DNA of 64,000 nucleotides from Ascaphus truei (lineage: Eukaryota; Chordata; Amphibia; Anura; Ascaphidae): positions 45,103,171 to 45,167,170 of the forward strand of contig CM071568.1 of NCBI GenBank assembly GCA_036426205.1. Reading direction: 5' to 3'. A model generated the notes under the pieces. That model saw nothing but the letters and a program-made list of their open reading frames with translations, had not been told where the DNA came from and searched no databases. Position numbers and translations under genes: made by a program. Shown one piece after another: positions 1 through 12,372 of this stretch; the first letter of the stretch is position 1; the number at the start of each line of letters is the position of its first letter.

Positions 1-379
1 TGGGTGGGTCTCCGCCAGCTGTGCTGGCTTGCACCGCCTAGACGCAACACTTGCCTCTGATATGGGGTCATCTAACCCGCCGCATTTTTTACCAACGCCC
101 GTGAGCAACAAAGTGCTGATGTAGCCATGCATCTTTCCTTAAGCAAGCCTCTTTCTGCAACCAATTCAGCAGATCCTACACCGACGCCATTGCTTCAAAA
201 CTTTCAGCAGAGAGTGGATTGTTTTCCCAACCCCGTAATGCAGTGAGGAAGGAGGGGGAAGGGGAAGGAGATGCGTTGACCAGCCGTGACAATGGTGAGG
301 AGGGGGAGAAGAGGGGAGCATAGCCCCGGTGGTCAGGTGCCCATCGCCAAGGGTCTCCAGGCTGCGTTCGTAAGCAGGG

Positions 380-760
380 AAGTAGGCATGCTACCTGATT
401 GGCTATCTTCCCTCCCCTTTTGAGGATGTCACATCACTCCAAAAAAGGAAAGGCATCACATGGTATATCGACCAATCCGATTGGGTGGTGTATCGTGATG
501 GCTTCCATTTTTTTTTCTGAAGTGACGTCATCTAAAAGTGAGGGAAGCATATCCTACCTGGCTTCCCTCCTTTTAAGATGATGTCACATTATTAAAAAAC
601 CATGGAGACATCACATGGTATATACACCAATCGGATTGGTAGGTGTACCATTGGTCAGTTAAATGTGATGTCACAGGCCTTATATAAGGCCTGTCATGAC
701 TCATTTGACCCCAAGAAGCTGTTGGATCAACATTGGATCAGCTGCTGGATCTATTAGATA
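380..760 (+). promoter_or_regulatory. repeat-borne promoter-like module with duplicated CCAAT region and palindromic TATA box
   Basis: Two related modules (about 403-510 and 559-650) each carry 'cacatggtatat' and an inverted CCAAT pair (CCAATCsGATTGG at about 474-486 and 630-642). About 45 bases after the second comes a perfect 22-bp palindrome (673-694) centred on TTATATAA. CCAAT followed by TATA at this spacing is the layout of a Pol II promoter in an LTR or DNA transposon. There is no convincing ORF downstream, so it is read as the promoter of a decayed mobile element; the family is not identified. Confidence 0.4.
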
Positions 761-1834
761 ACAAAAAAGAAAAGAAGGAAGAAAGGAAGAAAAGAAAGGA
801 AAGAACAACTACTCACCCAGGCCTTCTCTGCAATTAACTGAGGATCATGAACTTCTGCACATCATGCTGTTGAGGATTATTGCATTGTGTGGCAAGAGTT
901 GGTGCCGCAGTTGGATGAGGAGGGTGAATATTCATCCCGGCAAAGGTAAGAAACACATTGATTGTATTTTCTTTATTTGTGTATTTTTTTTGTTTAGGAT
1001 GCCCATTGACTGGAAATGTGTTTATCTTTGACACTTTCAGGCTATAGATAAACACATTGACAATCAATGCATTTTTTGGCAAATGTTGTTTTTATTTAAT
1101 TGTAATATATTGTATTTTTTATGGGGGGTTTTAAGTTGCCCATTCAATGCCATTGTGGCAATCCATGCCCATATTGTGGGCATGGTTTACTACAGTAACA
1201 ATCAATGGGTTTATTGTCAAAAGTTTATTTTTATTTAAATGTCATGTATTTTATTTTGTGGTTCTTTTTCATTTTTAGGTTTCCTATTCATTGTAATTGG
1301 GGCAATCCATGCCCATATTCTGGGCATGGTTTACAACAGTGACATTCAATGGACAGAGGGGGGTGAGGAAAGTTGCCCCAGGGAGGGTAGTTAGGCCACA
1401 CAAATGGGTAGCGGAGGAAGGGGTTAACCCCTTAATTACCGGTGGCGGTTACTAACTGCTACAGTGATTACGGGGTTAGTGGCCAGTAGTTCGTTTTTAT
1501 ATTTTAATGTTACTGCCCACGGAAGACGCAGAGGACACGGAGAAAGACAAGGATGGCCTTCATCCTGGCAGGGGTAAGTACAACTTTAATTTACTTTATG
1601 CTGGCTGGGTAATGTTTTATTTTTAATGGGCAAGTGCACTGTTATCCAAATATGGATAATAGGAATTTTGCCCATTACACGGTGTGTTGGGTGGGGGTGG
1701 GGGAGGTGTAGAGGAAGGGGGGATATTGGGTGGCCATTGCTTGTCAATGTGACTATCTGTGACTCGTTGAGGATAGAGATTACCACAGTTTCAATGGATT
1801 AAATGGCTAGAGTTTTGTTTTATAGTAATGTATG
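761..1834. repeat. noncoding interspersed repeat with internal duplication
   Basis: There is no credible gene. The phrase 'gcaatccatgcccatatt.tgggcatggtttac' occurs at about 1159-1193 and again at 1302-1336, so an internal unit of about 143 bp is duplicated. A module with 'ttgccccagg' and 'ggggttaa' (1370-1480) recurs in altered form at 3533-3600, on the other side of the 1835-3389 insertion, so the flanks probably belong to one older repeat family. AT-rich with short purine runs. Confidence 0.4.
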
Positions 1835-3389
1835 TGTCACGGTAGCTTATGACAGGTTGTAATTTACACCAAAAAATATATATAACTGGGTTGAACTGGG
1901 ACGAGACTTAGATATGATAAAATATAATTTATTCCTTGATAAAGGTGAACACAAAAGATATACAAATAACAGGCAAAATATAGACACTTACTTAAAGATT
2001 ATAACAAGAAAGCCATCAGGATACAGGATGGGCCATTTCTTCCATATTTCAGTTGACATCACAGCAAGACAAGCAGATCATGAAGACACATGAAGGACAT
2101 GAAGACCTCTGGCATGAAGACATTTGAGTAAGGGGGGACTCTGACTTAAATACCATGTCAAACTCATCTCTTACCCTAAATGCCGAGCTGTCTAGCAAAA
2201 AATCTCTTTGAAGCTTTTTGAAGCAGATTTTTGACTTCCATTGTTTAGTGTGAAGTATCACATTTAAAAGCTCAGTTCCTTGGTCCCTGGGCCCAGCATA
2301 AACAATTAGGCAATTAGCCTTTGATCACCGGGCTATGTAAATTCTTGCAGGATGTCCTTCCTGCTTATTACCATAACAGAGGGAGTCTGCAGTTTTCAGA
2401 ACGAATTCAAAATCCCATATACACTGTAAATAACTTCATAACTTCAGTTCAGTATTACTTACTGTCACGCGAGACATATTAATACATTCCGTCACGCATG
2501 ACGCTCCCAATGAAACTATATTACCGTGTAATACTAAAATTAAGAGAGATATTAATATCTGGCTCTTAGTATCTGTTAAACCTCAGGTGTCTGTATTCGT
2601 TAGTTGGGGCTTGTTCCCACGAATACACATATGTAACTCTTAGCATGTTCAGCCGAGGACATCTCATAATATTCTTATATTTAAGATGGTCACTCATTCT
2701 GATCTCTCCTTGGGTAACCGCACCCCTGGCCCCCATCAATACATCCTTTGAAGCAGGGACCCCTGAGTAGTGGACATTTGTCACCTGGTGTTAGATTTCA
2801 CACCCAATGCCCCAGACCTCCTAAATCAGAGGCGTTTGTAGGGGTGAGTTATAATGCTCACAACCCACTCCAGCTTCCTGCAAACAGGTATTAACATACT
2901 GTGCACCAAAACCCCAATCTGTACTTTTTCACACCCAACTTCAATCAAGCCCTTTGAAGCCCAGATATTTCTGAAAAGATACCACGCATCCTAATGTATT
3001 TTGCTAAACTGTAGCTCATTAACCCCTTAAGCCCCAGTGTGTGTGGTACAGACACTGGCCCAGAAACAATACATTTTTACAGGGGAATAACCAGTTAGAC
3101 GGCTGAAAAATGAAGCCTGAAAAGGCGGGAAAAGGGAACAAAGGGCTATAATCACTAAATAACATTAACCCCTTCCCTCCCGCATCAACCCTAGTGTATG
3201 TGTGCGTGCCAACACCAGGATAACACAATACAGTTACACAGGGGAATAAGCATTTGGATATTGAAGCAAGGTAAAAACACATTACTGGACCTCAGTCTAG
3301 TTAACCCCTTGCTTCCCAGGTGAGAGTAGAGGGTGGCCAATTGGGGTGTAACCCCTTAAATCCTGGGCCAAAGCCTCTCCATCGTCACA
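1835..3389 (-). mobile_element. solo-LTR-like element, copy 1
   Basis: It starts TGTCACGG, ends CGTCACA, and has GTATG directly repeated on both sides (1830-1834 and 3390-3394). TG...CA ends with a 5-bp duplication are the hallmark of an LTR-retrotransposon LTR. The first 150 bases match, in reverse complement, the end of the element at 47047-48961, and the far end (about 3300-3389) matches the start of that element, so the two are one family in opposite orientations. On the minus strand AATAAA lies at 1933-1928. No gag or pol reading frame is present, so it is called a solo LTR; its 1.55 kb length is long for an LTR. Confidence 0.6.
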
Positions 3390-4150
3390 GTATGTACTGT
3401 ATTATAGTAATGTATTTAAGTGTATTGCACTTTAATGGTTATTTGAATTGGCAAAATCGCTATTAGCCATCTTTGGCACTTTTACCCATTCCTGTGTGGT
3501 GTCGGTGGTAGAGGGGTTGGTTGAAGGGGGTAGTTGCCCCAGGGTTGGTGTTTAGGCATTGCGGGTTGGGTTGTAACTGCTAAGGTAATGAGGGGGTTAA
3601 CTCCTACTGCTACCCTCCCGGGAGACCTAAACACCCACCCTCAGGCAATTACAAGCTTCACCCACCCCCTCTGCCAACAACAAAGCAGTTCCTGCTATTT
3701 AACTCCTTCATTACCTTAGCTGTTCGCAACTAAGGTAATGAAGCTGGGCTGTAATTTTATTTTTATTACCTAGGATTGAAGTCGTAGGTCTCCGGAGCTG
3801 AAAGATGCGGGTTAGCTTCGGAGACCCCTGGATTTAATCCTATGCAGTAAAAATAAAATTAACTCCATCATATGCAAATCACGATTCTGATCTCGCCACC
3901 CTTTAGGTGGCGAGAAAAGAATGTGAGTGTTTAATCAGCGATGTGCATCTCGGAGATTTGTGAATAGCAGTTACTGACAAAAAAATGCGAGTTTGGTATT
4001 TTTTCAGCTACCACACGGTTTGTAATAGCAAGTGTGTTAACGCTCATTAAAAAGCTGTTTTCAAGAGATTGTGTCATGTTATCAAAGCTTTGTGAATAGC
4101 TACACATACAATATCGCTTGAAAAGTGCACTTAACCAGTGTTAAGTCACT
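3390..4150. repeat. noncoding repeat flank with inverted repeat at 3749-3870
   Basis: No gene is seen. 'Aaggtaatga' motifs recur at about 3579, 3732 and (inverted) 3708. The stretch 3749-3870 folds on itself: an outer arm of 'attttatttttatta' type pairs with 'taaaaataaaat', and an inner arm TAGGATTGAA...GGTCTCCGGAGCT (from 3771) pairs with AGCTTCGGAGACC...TTAATCCTA (to 3842). The inner arm resembles the terminal inverted repeat of the MITE at 60778-61104, so this is probably a shortened relative. Confidence 0.5.
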
Positions 4151-5926
4151 TATCGAAGTTTAGTGAATAGGTCCCAAAGAGGTACATTTTTTAAAAGACC
4201 GATTCTTCTTATATGTACAATCAAACTGGCCTAGGTATTTCTTGGCTAGTAAAACAAAAAAAACATGTTTAGGTAACAATTCCTGGTGGGGGTTATCTAA
4301 GAGCGCTTTGATCTGTAAATTGTCAATCAGAGCACCAGAGTTTAACCTGGGGTTGTCATTGATGGCACAATAAAATGACGTGTGTATTATGGAAGTCTGG
4401 TGACAGTACCCAGACCTACAACAGGCCCTGTGTGTCATCCTCAAAGGGGACCATACATTCCTGAAGCCCTTCACTCCCCGGTGAGTAGCACTGAAAGGTG
4501 ATGGAAGGATCACCATTCAGGTTTTTGCTCAAAATAAAAATGATCTTGGGGTTTATGTGATTCACAAGAATAAAAAATACATATTTCTAACCAGCACGTT
4601 CAACTTTTTCAAATGAGTCCAAAGATGCTGGACTAGTTAGGCTGCATATGTGAGGTGTCCATTTGTTCATCAAAGATGGACATGGGCATATCAAAATAGA
4701 TATGTAAAGATACATTTTGATCAGCCAAACACATTTATATGGGTTCCATAATTCTAGGGGCTATAGAAAGAAAGTTGTTGCATATTTTTATACTTAAGCA
4801 ATTTTTAATTAAAAAATGTTTTTTATTCTCAAGCCAAAAAAATGTCACAAAAGATTGATGAGGGAGAGTTAAGGACACCCCGGAAGGTAGGCTTATTCAG
4901 TTTTCAATGCATGGGCTTTCAGGATACAAACCATGCTTTTGGGATATGATTTTAGAATTCAACAAGAGGTGTGTTTTATGCCAACAAGACATGTGAATTC
5001 TCATCTTCCAAACTCCAAAGACCTCTTTCGGAGGGAACTGGTGTTGTGCATTGGTAACATATAGGTTCTCTGTTTTTACCCAGTTATTTTATCAAACTGT
5101 CTGCATATTATACTGTATGTTTCTTGTAACATTATTTTTTCTGTAAACTAAGCACTCTACTACTTTTGTATATTAAATCTAAAATGTTATAAGTATTGTC
5201 TTGGGGTCTAATTGAACGTTGCACATTTTTGAAGAGTAGCTGCATTTTCAGACACATTTTGCTACAATGGATTTTTGTACAATCATATTTTTTCCTAGTA
5301 AACAGGGACCAAAGACTCTGCAAGTAGAACTTGAAACTATCTTGGGTGGTGGTAGAGCTTTAAGATATTTATTGTGAAGGATTGAGGGGGGATATTACTC
5401 ATTTGAGGGACACATGCACAAGTCACATGCTCACAGGTGTGCAATTCGTATTAGACTGCATCCGTCTATATGAAATAAGGCCTGATTGTTAGGCAGTCTA
5501 AGGGAAGGCAAGACTTCTGCAGGCCAAAGTACATTAACATGCAGGAATTTGAGTTGCTGTGTTGCACATGATATAAATTAGAATCACTCATCCAAGGAAA
5601 TCTCACTGGTGCTTGTGATATTTAACATTATGATTCTACAAGTGAAAAAAATACAGTAGCTCAGGGAACAGTCACAATCTAAAAATGTAAACTTTGTCCC
5701 GAACAATCTGTAAAAATATTGCCAGACTTGCCTGGCACAGGGTCAATTCTCTGTTATGTTCCAAGAATAAGGTATCCTGTATTTTAGTCAGTTTACATGC
5801 AGCAGGGGAGCACACAGTCTGCATAACATCAGTACTCTGACAGTCAGCATGTTTTCTTTGTAAAAAGCATGTCCAGAAAATCATTATTAGTTACTAAATG
5901 TTACATTCCAAATACAAAGTGTGGTT
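4151..5926 (+). repeat. dispersed repeat, copy 1 (no gene)
   Basis: AT-rich sequence with only short chance ORFs. The part from about 5100 to 5460 (ttcttgtaac...aagcac...ttgcacattttt...ttttgctacaa) is also present at 7500-8040 and, reversed, at 12190-12275. The submodule 'gtcacatgctcacaggtgtgc' is found here (about 5423), and in two versions at about 7850 and 7987. Family not identified. Confidence 0.5.
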
Positions 5927-6379
5927 TTAAAGCAGCAGTTCAGTCAATATCCTGCATGTGTGTTTTTTTTTAAATAAATCAGTTCTGTAGTAAGAAAAAA
6001 TACTTTTAGCATTTTCTGTTTTAAAAAAAAACAACTTTGAAAGACCAATTGTCTTGTATTCTATTATAACAACCATTTGCTAAGGCACTGCCCCTTCATG
6101 TCCTGTCACAAGCCCTGGCGCACCCCTTTGTCAGCCCTGCCCTCCCTCTAGCACATATCAGTGCAGGAGTGCTCATGAATATTCATGAGCTTCCACTGAG
6201 TGACAGAAGCAGAAAAAAAACATATGCCAGCTCTAATGATGTCACCAAATTTCACCGATCAATACATGGAGAACGAATTGACCTGCAGCTATACAGTTCT
6301 TTAGGTAAGTAGAGATTGCCCACATGAAACTATTGAAGTAAAAAAATTAATTTAAAAAAATACTGAACTGCAGCTTTAA
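5927..6379 (+). mobile_element. TTAA-type MITE, copy 1
   Basis: The terminal inverted repeats are TTAAAGCAGCAGTTCAGTC at the left and GACTGAACTGCAGCTTTAA-like at the right; TTAA at 5927-5930 and 6376-6379 is the target site. The same element occurs at 29143-29474 in the opposite orientation, sharing inner blocks such as 'aatcagttctgtagtaag' and 'caatttcgttctcc'-like sequence. TTAA targets are used by piggyBac and Kolobok transposases. It has no coding capacity, so it is a nonautonomous element moved in trans. Confidence 0.75.
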
Positions 6380-7144
6380 TATACCCTAAGAGTAAGGAGG
6401 TTGAGAGATATCAGGAGTGAAGAGTGGTATAAAGTGAATGTATGTTAGGCTTGTTTCATGTGTCTATTACTGAATAAAGTAATAACATACTAAGACATTA
6501 ATGATATAAGTGATAAATGTAACTCCCCCCCCCCTTTGGGGACTACTATGTCAGTTAAAGGGTTAACTGCCTTAATGAGTTTACTGTGTGGGCTCACTCG
6601 GGTTACTCCCCTCCCCATCATGTGATCTAGGATGACTATGCAGAGGGGATTGCCCCACCCTTGTATATCATGTGTCCCATAATGTCAATGTAGGGCGTAT
6701 ACAGGGTATATGTAGCTCCATTGTTCTAGAAGCAGGTTGTTCAGAGTTGTGACAGGGGTCCTCACTGTGAGTCCTGTAAGTAGGTTAATGTGCGTAGCCC
6801 TGTGTATTAAAATGTTTCCTGTAACTGTATGTTGTTTTCAGTTAGGAGCGTGCCCATTACGTAAGCTCCCATAGTAAAGGCCCTCAATTGTTCCCACTAT
6901 TGAAAAGGAGGAAGCAAGCTCTTGGTAAGAAGTTCTCGGCATAGTAACTCTGGAGTATGTTTGGACCGGCCCAACCGGTCATCCCTGATCAAATAGGCAT
7001 AGAGGAAATATGCCGTACATAGTAGCGGGTTGCTAAATCAGGAACCTAAAGTGGATGCCAGAAGGGCCCACTCGATAAGTGGTGGAGCATTATTAATCCC
7101 ATGCAAGAGACTGCCAATGTATCCCTTACTATGGGTAACAAGTT
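6380..7144. other. no gene; unclassified, LTR-like noncoding sequence
   Basis: It contains a C-run (about 6525-6535), the phrase 'ggttaactgccttaatgag', and a mixed-composition stretch resembling the U3/R part of an LTR, but no paired ends or target duplication were found and no reading frame of interest. Nothing further can be supported. Confidence 0.3.
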
Positions 7145-7495
7145 TAATTACAGGGGCGGGCTGGCAAAGGGGCAATTGCCCCCCAGGCCGGTCCTATTTA
7201 CAGGAATGCGGACCGCTGCTTTTGTGTAACTGCGGCCGGCCCGGCACTTGGCTTTGTTCCTAAAGCCGACAGCATGCCGGGACCGGTCTCTGTCTGCAGC
7301 AGGAGCTGTAAGAGAGAGATGAGAGTGGAGCTAAGGTGTCTGAGAGGGACAGGCAAACACACTAAGCAAGACTTGTGGAGTGGCCACCGAAACTTGGGGA
7401 CGGAGCTAAGAGTGCAGATGGAGCACGGGTGGCTGGTGGGGGCTAAGGTAATGAGCTTTGTCCTGGCTGGGAGCTTGGAGGTTAACAAAGTAAGG
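7145..7495 (+). repeat. GC-rich interspersed repeat with hAT-like left end
   Basis: The start 'caggggcgggctggcaaa' resembles the CAGGGGCGGACTGGC type of hAT terminus. The opposed ORFs here (7030-7263, 7198-7488, 7274-7546) overlap each other and show no domain. No matching right terminus was found, so it is a partial or rearranged copy. Confidence 0.35.
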
Positions 7496-8260
7496 TGTGC
7501 ATTTATTGAAATTGTATGTTCTTGTAATCCTTTTTCTGTAATCTAAGCACTGTATTCTAATGAGTAATGCTTTGGGCTCTGAATGAACTGTTGCACGCTC
7601 TGGAGAGAGTATTTACATTTTTGGAAAAATTTTGCTACAACAGATTTTTGTGTGTTAAGTGCATAGTTTTTTTCTATAATAAACAGAGCAGATTAATTTT
7701 ACATCTTTTATTTGCATTAATATCTCGGGTGTTTGGCAGATAGATATGATTGCAATTGAGTAAGGGGTTAATATTAACTAATTGAAGGTTCCTTGCACAG
7801 ACAAAAGGTGAGTTGGCTAGAGTATTAACCCTGGTCACATACCTAAGTCACATGCTCACTTGTGTGCTGTTCGTGGCAGGTGGTATATGGGGACGGATTT
7901 AGGGGAGATATTGTCCATTTGAGGGACCTTTGTGTATGTGAAAAGTGGGACAGCTTGCGAACTGTGTATTAACCCTTGTCCCATATGCAGGTCATGTGCT
8001 CACAGGTGTGCCGTACGTGACAGATTGCATCTTAAATTGTAAGTGTTCTACAAATTCTGCTGAAAATATTAGTGGTATACGAGGAAAAAACAACACCAAT
8101 CTAATTTATCAATTGCTAAAAATAAAATTAAATCTGGAGTGCGTCTTAGTGGTTGAAGTCATAATGTGCCCTTTTTGGTCTCAGGGGATAAGAGTTACTT
8201 GTTCCTGCGAGTTTTGCAGAGGCATTCTTCACAAGTGTGAATGCATGCTTAATAATAACT
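7496..8260 (+). repeat. dispersed repeat, copy 2
   Basis: It matches 5100-5460 in order: ttcttgtaat, taagcactgta, tgaactgttgcac, ttttgctacaa, then a module with 'cacatgctcac.tgtgtgc' that occurs twice (about 7830-7880 and 7980-8020). The 105-codon ORF at 7945-8262 lies in this repeat and has no recognisable domain. Confidence 0.5.
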
Positions 8261-9540
8261 AAATGACATATTTTATTCCTGTGAGCAGTTCAGCTGCGTG
8301 AGAAGTTGGTGGCTACACTAATCATACAACGCAGTGACGAACATCACAAGACCAGGCTATGTGTGCCTGGCAACATTGCCCTCTCTAATGACATGAAGAC
8401 AAACAGTTAAAAGCACGCTACAACTGATTACACATGTTGCCCCGATGTGTACAAAATGTATATGTACACTGCTGGTGTTATAGAAAACATCGACAATAAA
8501 GTGACTGAGATGTTTCTATTTTATATCCCTAGGAGTCCAAAGAAAGAAATCAAAGATGGCTGTCATTTCTGACACTGGAAGTATCCAAGGCGGAAGTGCA
8601 TTGAAATCCAGTATGTATCCTATCTTCTTCCTGCTGAATAAAATACATGAAGCAAGGAGTAGAGGGCGGGTTTGTGCTGTTTCACAAGATGTAGAAGCTA
8701 GTATAAGGGAAAAGTTTATAATGCACTTCAGAACAGCCTCTTTGACACCACCTGTGTGGTGACATCACATGTCAAAGAAGGCTCCTGAAAAGGTTGTAGC
8801 CTGACTTTAAAAATCAGTACGAACGCGTGTGCACGTGACGCACACTTTTTGTGGGTATAGAGTCCGTGCGACAGGTTGGAAAGTTACTGTGTGTGTGTGT
8901 ATATGTGTATGTATAGATTGTGTGAGTAAATCATTTCTTAAATAAGATTTTTAAAAGAAAAAAAAAACATGTTGCGTAAATAAAAATGTTTTTTTTTGTG
9001 CACTTATTGACACACACACACACACACACACACACGTTAACAGCGGCGATACGGCACAAATTCATTATTTTCTTCATCTACCCCTCTGTCGGCCGGTTCC
9101 ACACACACTGCCGTGCGCGCGTGGCCCTATTATAGAATGGCTGGCTAACCACAGCCAATTATAAGTGCTGGACGCGCACGGTGAAGCGCGCACACGCTAT
9201 AGAACGGCCCTAATACAGATAGTACTCGGCATATCCTTCAATGCCTCCAGTAATTTAAACTGGATACCTTCTTTCTTTTAAGTTGTCCGTTCGTTGCCAG
9301 GGGAGGATATAATCCCTGCTCAGTTCATCGCACTGATCCACTGCAACTGATACTAAGATTCTGCTACTATAGCCCCAACCGCTACCTACTAATGCAAGTG
9401 TAACCAGGTTCCCTCTGCGACATTTGCTGCCCGCGACTCCCCCCTCGCTTCCTCCGCTGCCGGGGGTCACTCGATAGACCCGCCGGCACTTCTGTAGGGT
9501 GGGAGCCAGTGCAGGGAGCATTTAGACGTTCCGGCGGTCC
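8261..9540. other. no gene; microsatellites and GC-rich repeat ends
   Basis: There is a TG run with TATG interruptions at 8888-8918 and a CA run at 9011-9035. The blocks at about 8820-8880 and 9090-9215 share 'tatagag/tatagaa' next to strings rich in gcgcgt and cacgc, which suggests opposing ends of one CpG-rich MITE, but target duplications could not be set. No supported coding sequence. Confidence 0.3.
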
Positions 9541-10713
9541 CCGGCGGCTTCCGAGCAGGGCGTCGCCATCTTGCGTTAGATCGCGCATGCGCAGTAAGTC
9601 CCGACGGCCCTGCAGAGTTGCGCATGCGCAGGAAGGAGCGCGTGAACGCTGGCCAATAGGTAGAGGGCTCTAAGCAGGGACTACAAGTCCCATGAGCCTC
9701 AGCACCACCCCCGTGACGCCAGGGAGCCAATAGGGCAAGAGTATCTCCCTGCACAGAGGGATTGATACATTTTCACAGGGTTTTTTGCAGCAGGGGCAGT
9801 CGCCATCAGGAGCAGCTAGGGGAAGGAGGTAGGGTGCAGGAGTCAGTGACTCCCTGCTCTAGGCCAGCAGCCCCCTAGGCCCCAGATAGCCCTGAGCCAC
9901 CAGTAGCTCTGTGTTGTTTCAGGGACAGGCCCCAGGTTAGGGACCCTGCCCCTTATTATCCAGAGTCAGTTAGGGACACAGCGGACGCTACGCGTCCATC
10001 CAGAGGTCTGGGCTCAGACCTTCGCTGTCGCTGCAGCAGCCATCCGGGTGGGATCGCCCCGGACAGTAGTTCCTGTAGTCAGCTGTCATCGGATCCTTTG
10101 TGAAGCTCCTTGGCAGGCCCGGGCACTGGAGTGCTCGGCAGGTAACCATCACCAAGTGCACCAACAATCCTATATTATACTCACACGGGACTAGTGGCTG
10201 CGCAGTCACACATATCTATCTTACTTGAAGGGACATATTGTGTGGGGTTACTGGACACAGGGTGGGAACACCCGGTGAAAGGGGGTCGCGTCCTGCGAGA
10301 CGCAGTAGTTAGTGTCTCCTCTAGGGAGGGACACCTGTTGACCATTTGCACAAGTACGTTTGCACTAGTAAAGTCATTGGTTGGTTTACATGCTGTGTGT
10401 GAAATATATATATATTGTCCTGCGACGGACCACTCCCTCTCTGGTGGGAGCCATCGCAGGTGGAGGCGCTGCACCGAGTACGAGGTTACTCCATTTATTT
10501 ATACGTACCCCAGGCTCCCCGTGGCGGAGGTTTAGGCCTCCTGTGAGCCTAACAGGTAAAGCACCACACCTGGTAACATTAGGTTCCCCACGCACACACA
10601 CTATATGCTATTGGGTGGGGGAATACCTGTTACACAAGTATAAACAAAGCCTACTTGAAGAGGCTCTTTTTCACCCAAGAGCCTTTTTTAACTGTAAAAC
10701 TCTAACATGGTGA
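9541..10713 (+). repeat. promoter-bearing repeat, copy A
   Basis: A 1.2 kb repeat also present at 15770-16850. In order it carries a YY1-type CGCCATCTTG (9564-9573), two NRF1-type GCGCATGCGC palindromes (9583-9592 and 9620-9629), a ZNF143/THAP11-type ACTACAAGTCCCA (9680-9692) and CCAAT boxes (9653, 9727). Downstream blocks shared with copy B include 'ggtctgggctcagacc' (about 10005), 'ggcaggcccgggc.ctggag', 'gtggctgcgcagtcacaca' (10195), 'ggggtcgcgtcctgcgagac' (10281) and 'ggagccatcgcaggtggagg' (10446). The ORFs across it are mutually overlapping shadows. This is most simply the 5' regulatory end of a retroelement; the exact ends were not found. Confidence 0.6.
9564..9731 (+). promoter_or_regulatory. 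TATA-less promoter motif cluster in copy A
   Basis: YY1, NRF1, NRF1, ZNF143 and CCAAT motifs lie within 170 bases, in the same order and similar spacing as in copy B (15781, 15797, 15842, 15911). These factors are known to drive CpG-rich housekeeping promoters; that they act here is inferred from motifs only. Confidence 0.5.
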
Positions 10714-12185
10714 AAGGACTGTCATGGGATACATCTTACAGTAACATTGTGAGTGTGGTGGGCAAGCCTCCACTATCTAAACAAGCAGAGCCACCCCTCT
10801 AATTGCTTTGTAGCCTCTCTGCTGCAGACCTCGATACTATTTCTCCCTTCCCCCCTCTGAGGGACCATTTTGCTACATTTTGTGGAGTAAGACTGGGACA
10901 TTGGGACCCATTGCTTACAAGTATTTTAGCGACAATATGTGCTTATGAAAGGCATTTTGAATTCTGACTATTGTGTCAGCTGCTCATACATACACACTGA
11001 GGATTACCACTTTATGTCCAGAGTGTGAAGTACAAATTGACACACCCCCCAACTGGCAACGTTTCTGAGTCTCTTTGTTTGTTTGTCAATTTATACACCC
11101 TTTTTTAAATTGGATCACATTAAAAATTATTTTTAATTCAATTAATTTAATCATCTACTGGCATTTGAGTGCCTATCAAGCCAGGTTCTTTCTCTGGGGT
11201 TCATTATTAATTACAGATGTAGTGTGACATTGTTGTGTCACATAACACAACAACTCAGAGTATCACAGAGTTTCCATAGGATTCGATGGCAGTGTTGGTG
11301 CAGAATATTGCAACATATACAGTATAACCAGAGGGCACAATTACGCCCAATATTATGCACAATAACTTATTTAGGGAAGGTGGGAATGGTGTAACCATGG
11401 ATGGAGAAAGATTTAAAGCTGATTTTAAAAAAATCAAGTTTGCTGTAAGGACAATTAAAATGTTAAAGGAAGCTAATTACGGATGTGCCTACATGGATTC
11501 TATTTCGTTTGCTTGCCACACAGTGCACGGCTCAACTTGTACATTCTCTGGAACATATGAAACTCCTTGGTGACTAATATCAGGGGATTAACCACCTTCT
11601 TCCCAGGAATCACACTACTCATTTGTATTATTGCATTTCTAATTCCACTCGTGTTATTGGGATTCACTTTAGACAGTGGATACATGGTGATGTGATATGT
11701 CTAAGAGATCTCTTCCTTATAGATATTAGGATACCCTCTTGAGAGATATTTGGATATATCCAGTTTACAATACATGGAAGGTTAAAGTCGAATCAAAGAG
11801 ACTACACAGTCTATTCCCCACCGCATGGCTCATATTGCGGGATAGATCATATTTTGGTGATAACCTGGAAAATGTGTCCCATGATACAATAGACCCTGTG
11901 ATGAACATTGCTCATATGAGCACATGACTTATATATGTGACATGGGTTAATACATATAGCTGACCCACTTTATCTCCCCGCAGGGTCTCTCAAATGAGTT
12001 ATATCTTCCCTCAATCTGTCACAAATATAACCTAAATCACTGCCACCACCAAGGATAAAGAACAGTCTTGTCGCTAGGGGGTCCTTAGTCTTCATTTACT
12101 AAGAAAAATATGTAATTAGCACACAAAAAATCCTTTACTCTCTTCAAACCAAGCAAAATTCAATTAAGGCCCAAAGACAATACGT
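10714..12185. other. no supported gene
   Basis: AT-rich unique-looking sequence follows copy A. Small ORFs (11355-11573, 11739-11927 on plus; 11255-11437, 11500-11685 on minus) have no domain and overlap on both strands. No terminal repeats were found. Confidence 0.3.
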
Positions 12186-12372
12186 ATTACATTCTAGATT
12201 TAATATACAAAAGTAGTAGAGTGCTTAGTTTACAGGAAAAAAGAATGTTACAAGAAACATATAGTTTCAGAAAAATAATGGCAGAAACAAACAGACACAA
12301 CCTCACATCTTCCAAATAAACACCTCTCAGGTTCCTTATTCCAATCCAACCCCCCCCCCCCCCCCCCCCACC
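12186..12372 (-). repeat. dispersed repeat fragment (copy 3, inverted) and poly-C tract
   Basis: 12190-12275 is the reverse complement of part of the repeat at 5100-5190 (aagcactctactacttttgt and flanks). A C run broken by one A (about 12351-12375) follows; the glycine-rich minus ORF over it is an artefact of that run. Confidence 0.5.

Noticed and set aside
7945..8262. 105-codon ORF
   Set aside because: Lies in a dispersed repeat also found near 5.1-5.5 kb, where the frame is not kept.
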